64,000 bases of DNA from assembly GCF_030867145.1 (NCBI RefSeq), contig NC_134440.1:9548001-9612000 (forward strand), read 5' to 3'. The first letter of the stretch is position 1. Every line of letters begins with the position of its first letter. Source of the stretch: Opisthocomus hoazin (taxonomy: Eukaryota > Chordata > Aves > Opisthocomiformes > Opisthocomidae). The notes below the pieces were generated by a model. That model was not told the DNA's origin and ran no database searches. It was given only the letters and a program-made list of their open reading frames with translations. Positions 26,001 to 38,890 of the stretch are shown here, piece by piece. Position numbers and translations under genes: made by a program.

Positions 26001-29000
26001 GAATATATGCTGTTTCAAACCTTTTATTTACATGGCTTTGTATTTCCTCACCTGAACTCTATGACTGTTGTTAGATAACCTCCTTCTGTTTTAAGAGGAA
26101 CTTTTTATTGATGTGCTAAACATCTCCTTCCTAGCTTAATTTGTATGAAAGTTTGGGAATACATCTTCTGGGATGCCTGCTGTCCTGCAACGGGTTATTG
26201 GTGTGTCCGTCGATGCCTGGAGCTGGGGCCAGCTGCCCGCATGGAGGGGTGTGTGGAGCCCTCCCGACAGCGCATTCCGCTGGGAGAAACACCGCTGGAG
26301 GGGGGATTGCCCCCCTTACCTGTGCCACATTCTCAGCGTGCCACCTGGGTGGCAGCTGGCTGTTTATGGTGGAAGAAGAGAGAGCTCTGTTAGCTAAGGC
26401 GATGCTTGCGGAGAGCTGTCGTGTCTTACCGGAATGCACTGAGCAACCGAGCAGTTACCACATCTGAAACAGCCGCGGGGTCTCTCAGCAGCGGGCAGGG
26501 GATGCGCCTGGACCCGCCTGGCCGCTGAGCTGCTGTCCGCGTTGGCTACGCCCCTGAGGCAGAGCCTCGCTGAAAGCCGCAGTGCCAAGCAGGCTGGGCG
26601 ACAGGGTCCTGCGTTCTTTGTGTTTTGCGAGGTGACGCGCACGTAACCGAGTCCGTATGCCTGCGATACGGTCACCTGAACCTGCAGCAGCCACATCAGG
26701 CAGGCGTACAGCCCACAGGCAGCGAGTCCTGTGGCCGCACGCAGCCGAGGCTGGGCGTCCGTGAGAGCAGCCTCAAGCGAGCAGCGTGTGCGAGCACTGC
26801 GGTGGGCACGGCCGTGAAGGAGAAATCGGGCAAACCCTCAGCGCTTGCGAGCTTTTTACACACTGCAGGTTTCAAAGCTCCAAAGGGAGCTGTTTGTTTT
26901 TCACCTGAGTGTTTCAGGAAATTTTCCATTTATTTTCAGCGGACGTTTAAGTGTTTTGGTAGAAAAATAGTACCGTCGTTGAAAGGGAAATGGATGTGTT
27001 GCCCTGTCACTGCTGCTTACCGGGAGCGCTGAAAATGGCAAAAGTGCAGAAAGAAAGGCGTTGTGGGGCAGAAGGAAACCAGGGGAACGGGAGCCCCGCG
27101 AGACGCAAAGCAGCTGCGACGCCGGCTCTGCGGTCTCTCTCGCGCGGGAGCAGGTGCCTGTGCGGCACGCGTCCAGGAGCCAGCGGAAGCGGGGACAGGT
27201 TTGTTACGGGCATGACAGCGCTTGTCTGTGTCCTAGAAGTGTGTACAACAAGTAGAAGTGCTTTCAGAAACATTTCTGAAGGAAAAATTGTGATGGAAAT
27301 ATCTGCTCGCAGTGAGCCAAGCCTTGGGGCGAGCAGGTCTGAGCCGAGCAGCAGCGAGCTGCTCAGCTTTGCCAGACGTCGCTGCCCTGAAGCCGTGATC
27401 CATGCTGAGAAACCTGACTGTGTAAAAAATGTCTTCTGTGACATTGTTCTGTAGACTGATGTCGAAGTGATGTTACCGTTAACAGGGAAATAACTTTCTC
27501 ACTTCAAAAAGCCCCAGCAACTGAAGCAGAATCAACTCTCAAGTGTATTTCTTGAAATATTCCCGAAAAGAACTCCACAACTGAAGTTGGTTTGGACTGT
27601 TCAAGCCAATGTCTCTAAAAACCTTTTGCTCCGAGTGTTCAGTCATCTCTGGACATAGTCCTCTAAGTCTAAGTTATGGGTTTTGAAAATATCTGAGCAC
27701 AAGAATTGTGAAGTTTCTGATTTGGCTTGGGAAGAAGGTTGCATGGTTCGAAGAGATTCTTGTGCGGTCACTCCGAGTTGTCTTTACCGGACGTCTTCCC
27801 TAATTTATAGCAGAGTATTTACAGCAGGGTGCCTGTCTTTACTCCTCACTCCTAGAGATGCTGGGGCAAGTCTGCTTTGTCTGTGAGGTCAGCTGTGCAC
27901 CCAACGTTGGTCTGCACTGCTGCAGTAGTAGTTGTAGAGTAGTCGGTACTACTGTAGTAGTTGTAGTTTGAGCCTAGAAACTGTTGCATGAATGGAAGTT
28001 TAGAAGGAGCTGACTTCTGAGAACTGCTCAGAGGAGGGATGCTGAGGATGAAGAGGAGGAGGAGGCAGTGCCAGCTGTAACCTGTGCAGAACTGCTCTGG
28101 ATTGGTGAAGGCACCGGTGTCTGCCGTGTAGCATCACAGATGTTCAGGTCAGCTTGGGATAAAAGGCCAAAAATCTCTCAGGCCTAACTACAGTTGTGTA
28201 GTTGATATAATAACCATCATCCAAGAAGTAATTACAATTAAATTTGTGTTTGCAGAGCACAAAGATTCTAGGAGAGGCTCAGCTTGCCTTTTCTTTTGAA
28301 AGACTTCTGACCGTTGGCAGAACTCCCCTGTCTCTGCGGAGTCACTCGCTGGTGCTCCCCTGGGACGCGGCAGCAGCCTGGGTGCGAGGCAGAGGTGCCA
28401 GCAGAAGCTTCTACTTTGCAGAGCAAAAATGGTAGCGCGGGCATTGGTGCTGCGTTGCATTAGAGGTTTAAAGCTCAGTAATAAATTTAATCCACTACTG
28501 TCAGCTACAATGATTGGTATGATGACAAGGAGTAGGACAAATTGGGGAAGATTTCATGGTGACAAACAACTGACAACAGTATGAAGGATTTTTAACTTAA
28601 ATGCTACTAAGGATGTCTTCCTAAATAGTAAAGAATTGGGCTACTAATCCAGTTTTCTTCATTCACAGACTAATAAAAATACAGGGAGCAAGCAACAAAC
28701 TTGTGGAGGAGAAGGTGATGAAACCCGAAGCAGAGCTTACAGCCATCTCTGGCAATATACTGGCTGCTGGACCTGCAACTGGTTTTACATGAGCATCTAG
28801 AAGAGGTTAACGTCTTTCCTCACAAGATGAATTGCGAGGCTTTTGATCTCAGACACACTAATAATGACTTTTAACCTATTTGCAACGTTTTTTTCAACAA
28901 TACTTGATCTAGCTGTTGAACTTATTCCATGCTGTTTTATTTCGTGCGTAATTACCTCACTTTGATTTTTCAAATATGCATTTATGGGCTTACGTGTGGG

Positions 29001-31960
29001 TAAATACTGTTTTCAGTGCTGTGCCAGGTGATGAAACATTTACATTGTTTCCATTGGTATTATTTCATGAATACCTGAAAATGTTACTTTCCTTTTAGTT
29101 ACGCAATTGTACCTTAAGATTTGAAATCTAAATTAGATCTTCAGGTATAGCATTTCCAGTGCGATCAGTTTTTGTTTTTCCTATTCTCACTATAAACAAA
29201 AACAGACAAAAAGGAAAAAAAAAGGCAAGTGTAAGAATTATTGATGCCTGGAAGAAGCCCCTGCTGACACAGGCAGGTGACTGGCTGCCCCAGGGCACCC
29301 GGGAGCCGGTGGGTGCTGCGGGAAATGGGAGCGATCTGCACGGCAGCGTCTCTGGGTGCAGTGTGGACTCGAAAACCTGCAGTAGGAAATTCTTTGCCAG
29401 AAGGTGATTGCTATTTCTCGTGAGCTTTAAAATGAGGTTATGTCCATTCTGGTGACAAACACTGTGTCGTCACTGCGTGTGAATGAATCGTGCTCCAGTT
29501 GAATTTCGATGTGGTGTTTCCAGCTGCATCTTGCTAGAGCCCCTTGCAGCTTAAATGGATGCTGGGTTTCCTTCCTCTCTTACAGAGCATCGTAATCTTG
29601 CTGTGAGCTTTTAAAGTAGCTGTTGTATCTTAGCCAATGGGTTGGCAAAATTTTAATAAGGAAAAGTATCTGCATCTTGTGAAAGCACATCCTGGGGAGA
29701 AATTCCTGAATGTGAAGCAGTTGTTACTGTCATGGGGGGTTATCCTGAACACCTTTTACGTCTCAGACTGAAAATGATGAAGGAAAAAATATCCGACTTC
29801 ATTGCAAGCTCTGAGTGCAGTTTTGATGGTTTTGTATTTGGTATTCAGAAAGTAGTGCTAGAATCCTACCACCGAAATAAAAAATGTGATAGGAGGTGGG
29901 GAGAGAAGCTCTGCTCTGACACAGGCCCATGAAACTGCAGTGAGTGATGGAAGAATGCCAGTAACGAACAGAAATATCCATGGACACCCCCAAAGACTTA
30001 GTATAAATGACAGAGGTGATATATTCTGCTATTCTGTATACTTTTGAGGGAGAATTTATTGTACAATTACTGTGGTTAAGAAGATTACCAGGCAGCTGTA
30101 AAATCCTGCACACGCTCAGTTGTCTCGGATCTTCAACATTTTTAGAAAGACGCTCTGAGCTGAGCTCTTCATTCCCTCGACGTGCATCCCGAGGAAGCCC
30201 TGAGTATATCAAGTGCAGGTCAAGGGGTTGTTTTGTGTGTGGTTGTCTGGGGAGGGCATGTGCGTCTGGTGGTAAAGTAGCAGAGAGAATTTCTTATTTG
30301 CCTATTTATATGATAAAGATATCACAGAAATCGATACGTTCGTGGTGGTTTTTCAGGCCTGTGACAATGCAATCTAGAAACTAATTTCAAAATGCTGAAA
30401 AGAACAAGGCAGAGTCCCAAGGATGGGCACGTGTCTCGAGAAGCAGGAAGGTTTGGTTGGAGGGAAGCACGTTTGTTCACTTTTTGCTTCTAACATGTTG
30501 CTTTTATCCCCTCCGTAGGCAACGGGACTTGTAGCAGCAAAGACCTGAAGCAGGGCGTCAAGCCCGGTGCGTCCTGGCAGCGGCTTGCAGCGCGGTGTTG
30601 GAGGTGAGGCGTGAGGAGTCGGTGGGCAGGGGGGCATCGGCGCTGGAGCCTGCGGCAGAGTCGCTCGGGCTGCGGAGGTGGCTCTGCCTCCCCTCGCGTG
30701 GCTGCTTACGGAAGGGTGCGAAGGGCCATGTTTCGACTCCTCTGCACTGCGGAGTGGCTCTGGTAAAAGAACATTGATAGCAACGCTCTCTGCAGGAAGG
30801 AGAGACCTCTCTGCCTTCTGATTCAGAAGGATTTGTCAGAGATGTATTTCGAGCCCCCAGGCACGCACACTCAGTTCTTACAAAGCTCATGTTGCTTTTC
30901 TGAACGCTTGCAGTCGTTATTTATAGCAGCGCTTCGAAGGGAAGTCTCAAATCCTGTAACTGTGTGCTCGTTCCAGAGAATCTAAAGCCTGACTGGTTTG
31001 TCACGTTTTCTTACTTGGGGCAAAGCTGGATTCCAGAACTCTCTGGACAGTTTTAAAACTTTAACTCTTTGCCTGCTGAGCTTTGCTGTTGAGATCCTGA
31101 CTGCAATATGTTTATTTCTGTGACGTGTTTTCTTTCTCCTATCTTGCATTGGCAGATGAACCTGGGCTGCAAGATGCCTCTTAGAAAGGTGACTCGGATG
31201 CTTTGGGGACGGGAGCTGCCAGGAGTGAGAGGACGTCGCAGCAGTGCACAGATAAAAAAGGAGAGCTGTGAATAACGGCTAAGGAGCCCACTTTGATAGG
31301 TGTTCCTGGCGGTGGGGTACTGGAGATCCCCACTGCAGTTAACGCTTTTAAACTACGGAGACATGTGGTCTGCACTTTATTTATTATTGTATTTCTGTCA
31401 TTAGAAACTTGTGGTGATGTTGCTCACTTGTTAACATAGGGATTCATCAAAGTGAGGGAGTATTTTAAATGAGAGTCCGGTGTCTTTAAATATAATGCTA
31501 CTTGTTTTAATTGTTTCTATCTGCCGTGGAGTCGTCTGTCGCATTTCTTATTGCCCACGTGGAAAACCATAGAACTTATTGTAGCACATGAAATTGTACA
31601 GTGGGTAACTCAAGGCCTCCTCCATTCTGTTTGCTGAGTCGTTCTTAGCTTGGTAGGCAGCAGCAGGGGTCATTTACATACAATTACTTCTTTTTCATTG
31701 ACACTTAAAACTTGCCTGACCATGCTGTTTCTTTGCAATGGAAACATTGACTGTCTTGACCAATATCAAATAAGCAAACTTTAAAATCCTACAGTTACTC
31801 GTGTTAAAAATGCTGAAAGAGAATCAAGTATGAGACTAAATTAAAATTGCCGTAGCCAGTCTTGCCTGAAACCTCCGTGGCTCAGTGCAGATGTTTGGTT
31901 AAGAAGACATCAGCTTGGATGCCACATTTCTGATTTCTTATTTTCAGAGTAGCTGGCTAG
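20057..31960. other. 12-kb stretch without recognisable genes
   Basis: I could not support any coding exon, RNA gene or named repeat in this stretch. Open frames reach about 155 codons (27.0-27.4 kb) but overlap open frames on the other strand and show no domain. A moderately CpG-rich patch at about 26.2-27.2 kb is too weak to call an island. Confidence 0.4.
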
Positions 31961-32108
31961 AGAATCACAGAATCACAGAATAGTAGGGGTTGGCAGGGCC
32001 CTCTGTGGGTCACCCAGCCCAACCCCCTGCCGAAGCAGGGTCACCTACAGCAGGCTGCACAGGACCTTGTCCAGGCGGGGCTGGAATATCTCCAGAGAAG
32101 GAGACTCA
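31961..32108 (-). mobile_element. CR1 LINE, short 3' fragment
   Basis: About 150 bases of CR1 3' end on the minus strand: the ATTCTGTG-type terminal repeats (seen here as AGAATCACAGAATCACAGAA), the 3' UTR, and the last ORF2 codons up to a CTGGAATATCTCC sequence. It belongs to the same subfamily as the copies at 13.3, 15.7, 35 and 36.6 kb. Confidence 0.9.
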
Positions 32109-34024
32109 AGCTACTTTAGCTTTAGGTGAGTGTTTGCAGTATAAACTTAATTGCTGTGTATGGTGTAGCGGTGGTGATGATGAGCTAAACAACCTGCAAT
32201 TCCAACTTCCATAGCGCGTGGGAAGAGCTGCAGATCTCTGTGTGTTTCCTTCATACAGCTGCCTTCGTTTCTGTCGGGCTGTTACCATTTTATCTCCTGC
32301 TTCTTCTGGCGTGTGTTAAAAAATGCTGTCTTTCAGGAAAAAAAAAACCGACAGGGGACTTGGAATGGGCCTGTTGCCATCTCCAAAAAATATATTGAAT
32401 GCATGCAGTAAAAGAGGAGGAGATGCAGCTAGAAGAGCAGAGAGTGAAGGAGGTGGGAAAAAGGACAACAAGGAAGAGGCTGCCTAATAATGGTACTGTG
32501 TGTAGAAAATAATGTTCATACGGTTCTGATGTTTATATACAAAGAGGTCTTGGTCTAGTCTGGTATCTTACATTTTGAATAACTTTCCTTGAAATCGTGT
32601 ACTGTAGGTAGATTTACATTGTACTGTAATCACTACAGAAATTGCACCATTGTGTAAGGGTGAAGTTGCCTGTAGCAACGGTTCCTTTCCTTCTGTTACG
32701 TCTCCTTCCCCTCGCACTCCCTTGCTCTGGAAGAAGCTCCACGCAGCAAAACAGGCAGACAGAGACCATCAAAGAAAAAAAAATACGACCACCACCCCCC
32801 TCTGGTATTGTGTCTATTCTTTATACAGTTTCTTTGTTACTTTAGATCTCTGTCCTCAGACTGGAGCCAGCTTCTCGCCTGGCCTGAAATGCTGAAACTG
32901 CCATGTTTTGTTACATGGGTTTGGGTTTTTCCACCCCACCTCTCTGGGAGCCGGGATCCTGCTCTTCAGGGGTCGTTGCCTGGGAGCAGTGCCACGGGTG
33001 CAGGTTCTACAGAGATACAAGGCTGCTCGCTTAGAGGCCTTTGGGTGGTTTTGGCAGAGCTGACCAAGCAGATGTGTGAAGGACAGGATGTAACGTGGCT
33101 TCAGCGTTGTCAGAATCGTACCTGGAAAAAGAGTGCACTGGGGAGAAACAGAGTTGAAGGCTCTTGTTGTTCTATGCGGTGTTGCCATTTAGCGAGCGGG
33201 TTGTCACGGGCTTCAGCTCCGTGCGTACATTCTTCGTTTAAACTTCAGTTTCAGATTACTCTTCATATTCCTTCAGGCTTTTTGGAGTATTTTGAACAAC
33301 GACTTTTTAGAACTTGCTGAAAAGCATTCTTTCTGACCTGTTTATTGGCAGGCAAAGCGGTTTGTTCTGTAAGTACTTTTTTGGGGGGTGTAAAGCAGGT
33401 TCTGTTCGAAGAGGCTGGGCTAAGAGCTATAAGCCACACAAAAACGTATATTTGAAGAGGGATGCATTTCAGCGCTTCCATGGATGTTTAAATAGATGCA
33501 TTGTCGTATTTAACCGGTACAGTGCAGCGTGTTCTGAACTCAAAGGTGCTTACAGCAAGCTGGCTCTGCTGGCGCTGCTGCCGTCCTTCTGCACATTCAG
33601 CGTTACCATAACCTCATGCCAAAGCCTGGACTCCAGTCTGCCCTTTCCCACACGCTTATTCTCATCAGTTTCTGGTAAACGAGAAAGATTGGGAAGTATT
33701 GAAGTATTGTGAGCAGTTTCCAGCCTTTTATCTTAGTCAGATCAAAAGAGAATGAAATGGTGCATCCACTCCAAAAATCTTCCCTCATCAGAAATTAGGA
33801 AGTAAAACCACTAGGCACGGCTACAAGTGCTGCCAGAGATGAAAGCCAGGCTACGATACCAAATACTGACAGGTTTAACTGATGTAGCAGGGCTTGTTCA
33901 GCGTAAGTGACGTAAATGCCGATAACGACCAAGAACCCAGATGTGGAACTCACACACGTCACCCCCCCAAAACAGCCACGGCTCAAGCACGGACACTGCA
34001 GTGAAGGTCTGCCGTGTCCAGATA
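32109..34024. other. Stretch without recognisable features
   Basis: No coding exon or named repeat that I can support. Confidence 0.4.
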
Positions 34025-35499
34025 AAGGTCCAGGTTAGTCACCATGAGATGGTGGAGTTCAGGATCCTACATGGAGGAAGCAGGGCAGTAAGCAGGATCA
34101 CAACCTTGGACTTCAGGAGAGCTAACTTCAGCCTCCTCAAGGGCCTACTTGGAGGAACCCCACGGGTCAGGGCTCTAGAAGGTAGGGGGGTCCAAGAGAG
34201 CTGGTCACTATTCAAGCATCGCTTCCTCCATGCTCAGGATCGGAGCATCCCCATGAGTAAGAAATGAAGAAAAGGAGGCAGGAGACTTACACGGATGAGC
34301 AAGGAGCTTCTAGCAAAATTCAGATGGAAGAGAAAGGTCCATGGAATGTGGGAAGAGGGACAGGCCACATGGGAGGAATACAGGAATGTTGTCAAAGCAT
34401 GCAGGGATGCAACAAGGAGGGCTAAGGTCCACGTGGAATTAAATCTGGCAAGGAATGTCAAAGACAACAGGAGGGGCATCTTCAAGTACATCAGTAGCAA
34501 ATGGGAGACCAGGGAAAACGTGGGCCTGCTGCTGAATGAGGTGGGTACCCTGGTGATGAAGGATACAGAGACGGCAGAGTTACTGAATGCTTTCTTTGCT
34601 TCAGTCTTCACTGCTAAAGCTGGGCCTCAGGCATCCCAGGCCCTGGAGGTAAGAGAGGAAGACTGGAGAAAGGAAGACCTTCCCTTGGTTGAGGAGGATT
34701 GGGTGAGAGATCATTTAAGCAAACTTAAGTTCAATAAGGGCAAGTGCATGGTCCTGCACTTGGGGAGGAACAACCCCAGGCACCAGTACAGGCTGGGACG
34801 GCCCTGCTGGAGAGCAGCTCTGTGGAGAGGGACTGGGAGTGCTGGGGGATGACAGGGTGACTGTGAGCCAGCAGTGTGCCCTGGGTGCCAAGAAGGCCAA
34901 TGGGATCCTGGGGTGCATTAGGAGGAGTGTGGCCAGCAGGGCGAGGGAAGTTCTCCTCCCCCTCTACTCTGCCCCAGTGAGGCCCCATCTGGAGTGCTGT
35001 GTCCAGTTCTGGGCTCCCCAGTTCAAGAAAGATGAGGAGCTACTGGAGAGAGTCCAGCAGAGGGCTACGAGGATGAGGAGGGGACTGGAGCATCTTTCCT
35101 AGGAGGAGAGGCTGAGAGAGCTGGGCTTGTTCAGCCTGGAGAAGAGAAGGCTGCGAGGGGACCTTCGAAATGCCTCTAAATATCTGCAGGGTGGGGGTCA
35201 GGAGGACGGGGCCAGACTCTGTTCAGTGTTGCCCAGTGACAGGACAAGGGGCAACGGGCACAAACTGGAGCAGAGGAAGCTCCAGCTGAACCCGAGGAAG
35301 AACTTCTTCCCTCTGAGGGTGACGGAGCCCTGGCCCAGGCTGCCCAGGGAGGCTGTGGAGTCTCCTTCTCTGGAGATATTCCAGCCCCGCCTGGACACGG
35401 TGCTGTGCAGCTGCTCTGGGTGACCCTGCTTGGGCAGGGGGTTGGGCTGGGTGACCCCAGAGGGCCCTGCCAGCCCCCACCATGCTGGGATTCTGTGAA
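34025..35499 (+). mobile_element. CR1 LINE lacking its reverse-transcriptase core
   Basis: The 5' part encodes the ORF2 region ahead of the RT: the EMVEFRILHGGSRAVSRI stretch, then a broken point near 34265, then LLAKFRWKRKVHGMWEEGQA through [10 protein letters not shown] (34295-34730). The sequence then jumps directly to [15 protein letters not shown], which normally lies after the catalytic FADD motif. The whole RT core seen in the copy at 36.6-38.0 kb is therefore missing here. The frame is kept across the junction but is lost again soon after (near 34795). The remainder, to 35499, is the usual ORF2 end and 3' UTR. Confidence 0.92.
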
Positions 35500-36585
35500 A
35501 ACAGCTTCCAAGGCAGCAGGGTGTGGGTGTAGGGAACTGAGGTGTTCAGCTGTAGCAATGCATCCTCCACTCATCCCTTGGGCATGCACGATGTACTGTC
35601 TTGCTGCGGCATGAGTTCGTGCATTGCTGTTTGCCCTGGGAGGGTCTGTCTGGCTCCTGGCAACGCCGTGTGCGCAGCGTGGGGGTGCGTGACAGCACCT
35701 CAGCCTGGGGCTGTGTGCGGCCGCTTGCGGCAGGGTAAGGTCAAGGCATCACCCAATGCTCCAGGCAATACCTGTGGTGAAACACCCTTCAAATGATCCT
35801 CCATCCAAGTGGCGGAAGTGCTGTTGGCTGGAAATATAAGTCTTTGCTATGAAAAGAGGTGTTTAAACTCGGTGATATTCTCTTTAAATGCTGGAAATTG
35901 GATATCAAAGGCGAAGACAGACGACCTGTGGTACCCCTGGGAGCAGGCAGCCCGCCAGCAGCCTGGCTGGCTCACAGTCAGCACTTGAAACCTGGGCCGC
36001 CGCATTGCTCTCCGGAGGTGCCCACCTTACCTTTGGCTGCAGAAGGAGCCAGAAGGGACCTGGGTGCTTGACTTCAGATGCTAAAAGGAGATGTGAAAAG
36101 AATCCCCCCCAAGCTGTTGTGGAGGCAACGTAGGGAATATGTCACTTTCATGACATATTGCCATTTTCTGATTCCCTTTTTCAATGCTTGAAAGGCAGGT
36201 TGGATTCCTCCAGCGGAGAAGGCGCATTGCTGGTGAGTCTGTACTGTCAGCATGGGCTGGAGGCAGCTCAGTGGGCGAAAGAGAGCCCGCAGGCTCTGGG
36301 CCACCAATGCACGAACCTGCACTGAGGAGGAAGGAGCTGGGTTTTCTCTACAAAGCGTGCTGCTGTTTCTCATGGATATTGTTGCCCGTCCTCTCTGCTC
36401 CAGCCTCTGCTTCCTGGGATGACTTCCCTCCGTCAGCTGACCAGCAATGGCACTGCTCAGCAGCTTGCTCTGCAGGACATCGCGCTGGTGACTGCGAGCC
36501 AGACTCTCCCCGACCCAACAGAAGGATGCCAGGAGGAAGGCTGACCAGGCGTTAAAGCCTCGGCCTAGGGTCCGAGAGAAACATT
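35500..36585. other. Stretch without recognisable features
   Basis: Non-coding by appearance; short frames only, none with a recognisable domain. Confidence 0.4.
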
Positions 36586-38030
36586 TCACAGAATCACAGA
36601 ATGGTAGGGGTTGGAAGGGACCTCTGTGGGTCATCTAGTCCAACCCTCCTGCCGAAGCAGGGTCACCTACAGTAGGCTGTAGAGGACCTTGTCCAGGCGG
36701 GTCTTGAATATCTCCGGAGAAGGTGACTCCACAGCCTCCCTGGGCAGCCTGGGCCAGGGCTCCATCAACCTCGGAGGGAAGAAGTTCTTCCTCGGGTTCA
36801 GCTGGAACTTCCTCTGCTCCAGTTTCTGCCTGTTGCCCCTTGTCCTGTCGCTGGGCACCACTGAAAAGAGTTTGGCCCCATCCTCCTGACACCCACCCTT
36901 CAGATATTTGTAAGTATGTATTAGGTCCCCTCTCAGCCTTCTCTTCTCCAGGCTGAACAAGCCCAGCTCTTTCAGCCTCCCCTCGTAGGAGAGATGCTCC
37001 AGGCCCCTCCTCATCCTCACAGCCCTGCGCTGGACTCTCTCCAGTAGCTCTTCATCTTTCTTGAAGTGGGGAGCCCAGCACTGGACACAGTACTCCAGAG
37101 GAGGCCTCACCAGGGCAGTGTAGAGGCGAAGGAGAACCTCCCTCGCCCTGCTGCCCACACTCCTCCTAATGCACCCCAGAATGCCATTGGCCTTCTTGGC
37201 ACCCAGGGCACGCTGCTGGCTCATGGTTAACCTGTCGTCCACCAGGACACCCCGGTCCCTCTCCGCAGAGCTGCTCTCCAGCAGGTCCACCCCAAGCCTG
37301 TACTGATGCCTGGGGTTGTTCCTCCCCAGGTGCAGGACCCTGCATTTGCCTTTGTTGAACCTCATCAGGTTCCTCTCTGCCCAGCTTTCCAGCCTGTCCA
37401 GGTCTCGCTGAATGGCAGCACAGCCTGCCGGTGTATCTACCACACCTCCCAGTTTGGTGTCATCAGCAAACTTGCTGAGGGTACACTCTAACTCTTCATC
37501 CAGGTCATTGATGAAGAAGCTGAACAAGACTGGGCCCAGTACTGACCCCTGGGGCTCACCACTGGTTACCGGCCTCCAACCAGACTCAGCGCCGCTGATG
37601 CCAACCCTCTGGGCTCTGCCATTCAGCCAGTTCTCAACCCACCTCACCAACCACTCATCCAGCCCACACTTCCTGAGCTTCCCTAGGAGGATGTGATGGG
37701 AGACTGTGTCCAAAGCCTTGCTGAAGTCTAGGTAGACAACATCCACGGCTTTCCCTTCATCTACCCAGCCAGTCATGTCATCGTAGAAAGCCATCAGATT
37801 GGTCAGGCATGATTTCCCCTTGGTGAATCCATGCTGACTACTCCTGATAACCTTCTTTTCCTCCACTTGCTTGTTGACGACCTCCAGGATAAGCTGCTCC
37901 ATCACCTTTCCCGGGATGGAGGTGAGGCTGACCGGCCTCTAGTTCCCTGGGTCCTCCTTCTTGCCCTTTTTGAAGATTGGAGTGACAGACAATTTGCCAG
38001 ACAATTCCACATTTACCCAGTGACTTCACA
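36586..38030 (-). mobile_element. CR1 LINE, 1.4-kb 3' part with most of the reverse transcriptase
   Basis: This minus-strand copy extends from a point just upstream of the RT motif-1 region (a VTPIFKKGKKEDPGN stretch) at about 38030 to the terminal ATTCTGTG repeats at 36586. One nonsense codon replaces the Tyr of the usual NYRPVSLTS motif at about 37940; after it the frame is open to the normal ORF2 stop. It is the most intact CR1 in the window, but it is 5'-truncated and so cannot move by itself. Confidence 0.95.
36667..37905 (-). pseudogene. CR1 ORF2 fragment: reverse transcriptase and C-terminal region, 412 codons open
   Basis: LINE reverse transcriptase fragment. It shows the [14 protein letters not shown] motif (residues ~24-37), YLDFSKALD with the first catalytic Asp (~58-66), the PQGSVLGP motif (~118-125), and the second catalytic site FADDTKL (FADD at 146-149). 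The C-terminal region [14 protein letters not shown] and the end [10 protein letters not shown] follow. The conserved GVPQGS motif has become GEPQGS. The apurinic endonuclease domain and ORF1 of a full CR1 are absent because of 5' truncation. The long open frame implies a recent insertion on the scale of bird CR1 copies. Confidence 0.92.
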
Positions 38031-38543
38031 AGGGCTCCAAAGTCTTGGCACTTTGGCGGGACCTGGGTGCTCTGGGGACTCAGCCGTGCAACGCTGCGCT
38101 GTGCAGCGCGGGTCTCTGCTTTGCTGCGCCGGAGAAGAGAGGAAGACGGTTCTGAGGATCAGTGTGTTCAAGACTGAGACGCTGACGGGGTGGTAGATAC
38201 CTAGATGTGGAAAGGGGGAGACCAGCTCCCCCAGAAGCCAGTGGGAGCCTTTCTGCTGGCCACGCAGCAGGACGGAAAGGCCACTTGTGAAGTCTGAGCG
38301 AGCTGTTCCCTGCGTGCGACGCGGAGTTCTCTGGGCCGTGGTCACGTCGGTGACAATGACCGGATGTGGCAAAACCCCAAAGTACGAAACATCTCTGCTG
38401 CCGAGCACGCTGTGCAGAGCCCACGAGGTCTGGTGCTGAGCCCCAGGAGTGTGGTGCAGGCGCTGCGAGGACGTACTCTCGTCTTTGTTCTCAAGCTTGA
38501 ACAGAGCTGGTGTCTGAGGATCCGTTTTTACAAATGCGGAGGA

Positions 38544-38890
38544 GAAATGCAAGGAGTGCTCCAGAGGAAACACGTCCCAAGAATCCCACCAACAGAGCAG
38601 CTCGAACGGCTTGGGGAAGTTGTTTGTTGATGGAAAAATATAACCAGGAGCTGAGACTACTGGCTCGTTTGGAATAGTTTTCTTCTACACTGCCTTTGCC
38701 CTTGAACTGCACGTGTTTTTTGAAGTCTTAAACACAAGTTTGTTAAAAAAAAACCAAAAAAGTACACACAAAGCCCCCCCAAGGCCCCTAAATGAAGTAG
38801 GGCGTTTGCCTGAAACTGCATTTTCTTCTTCTTCACCATTTTGCTCAGAAAATTGGAAATGTTGAACACTGGTGCAAAACTGGTCTCCAG
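38544..38890 (+). repeat. Unclassified duplicated sequence, copy 2
   Basis: Second copy of the 346-base sequence at 13638-13983, same orientation. Differences counted by eye are about 20 substitutions plus small indels in A-rich runs. The flanks on both sides are unrelated to those of copy 1, so the duplicated unit has sharp edges at both ends. No target-site duplication or terminal inverted repeat was evident. Confidence 0.85.

Noticed and set aside
27900-27975. Possible hairpin or trinucleotide repeat of GTAGTAGTTGTAG type
   Set aside because: Only two imperfect copies with short stems; nothing suggests an RNA gene.
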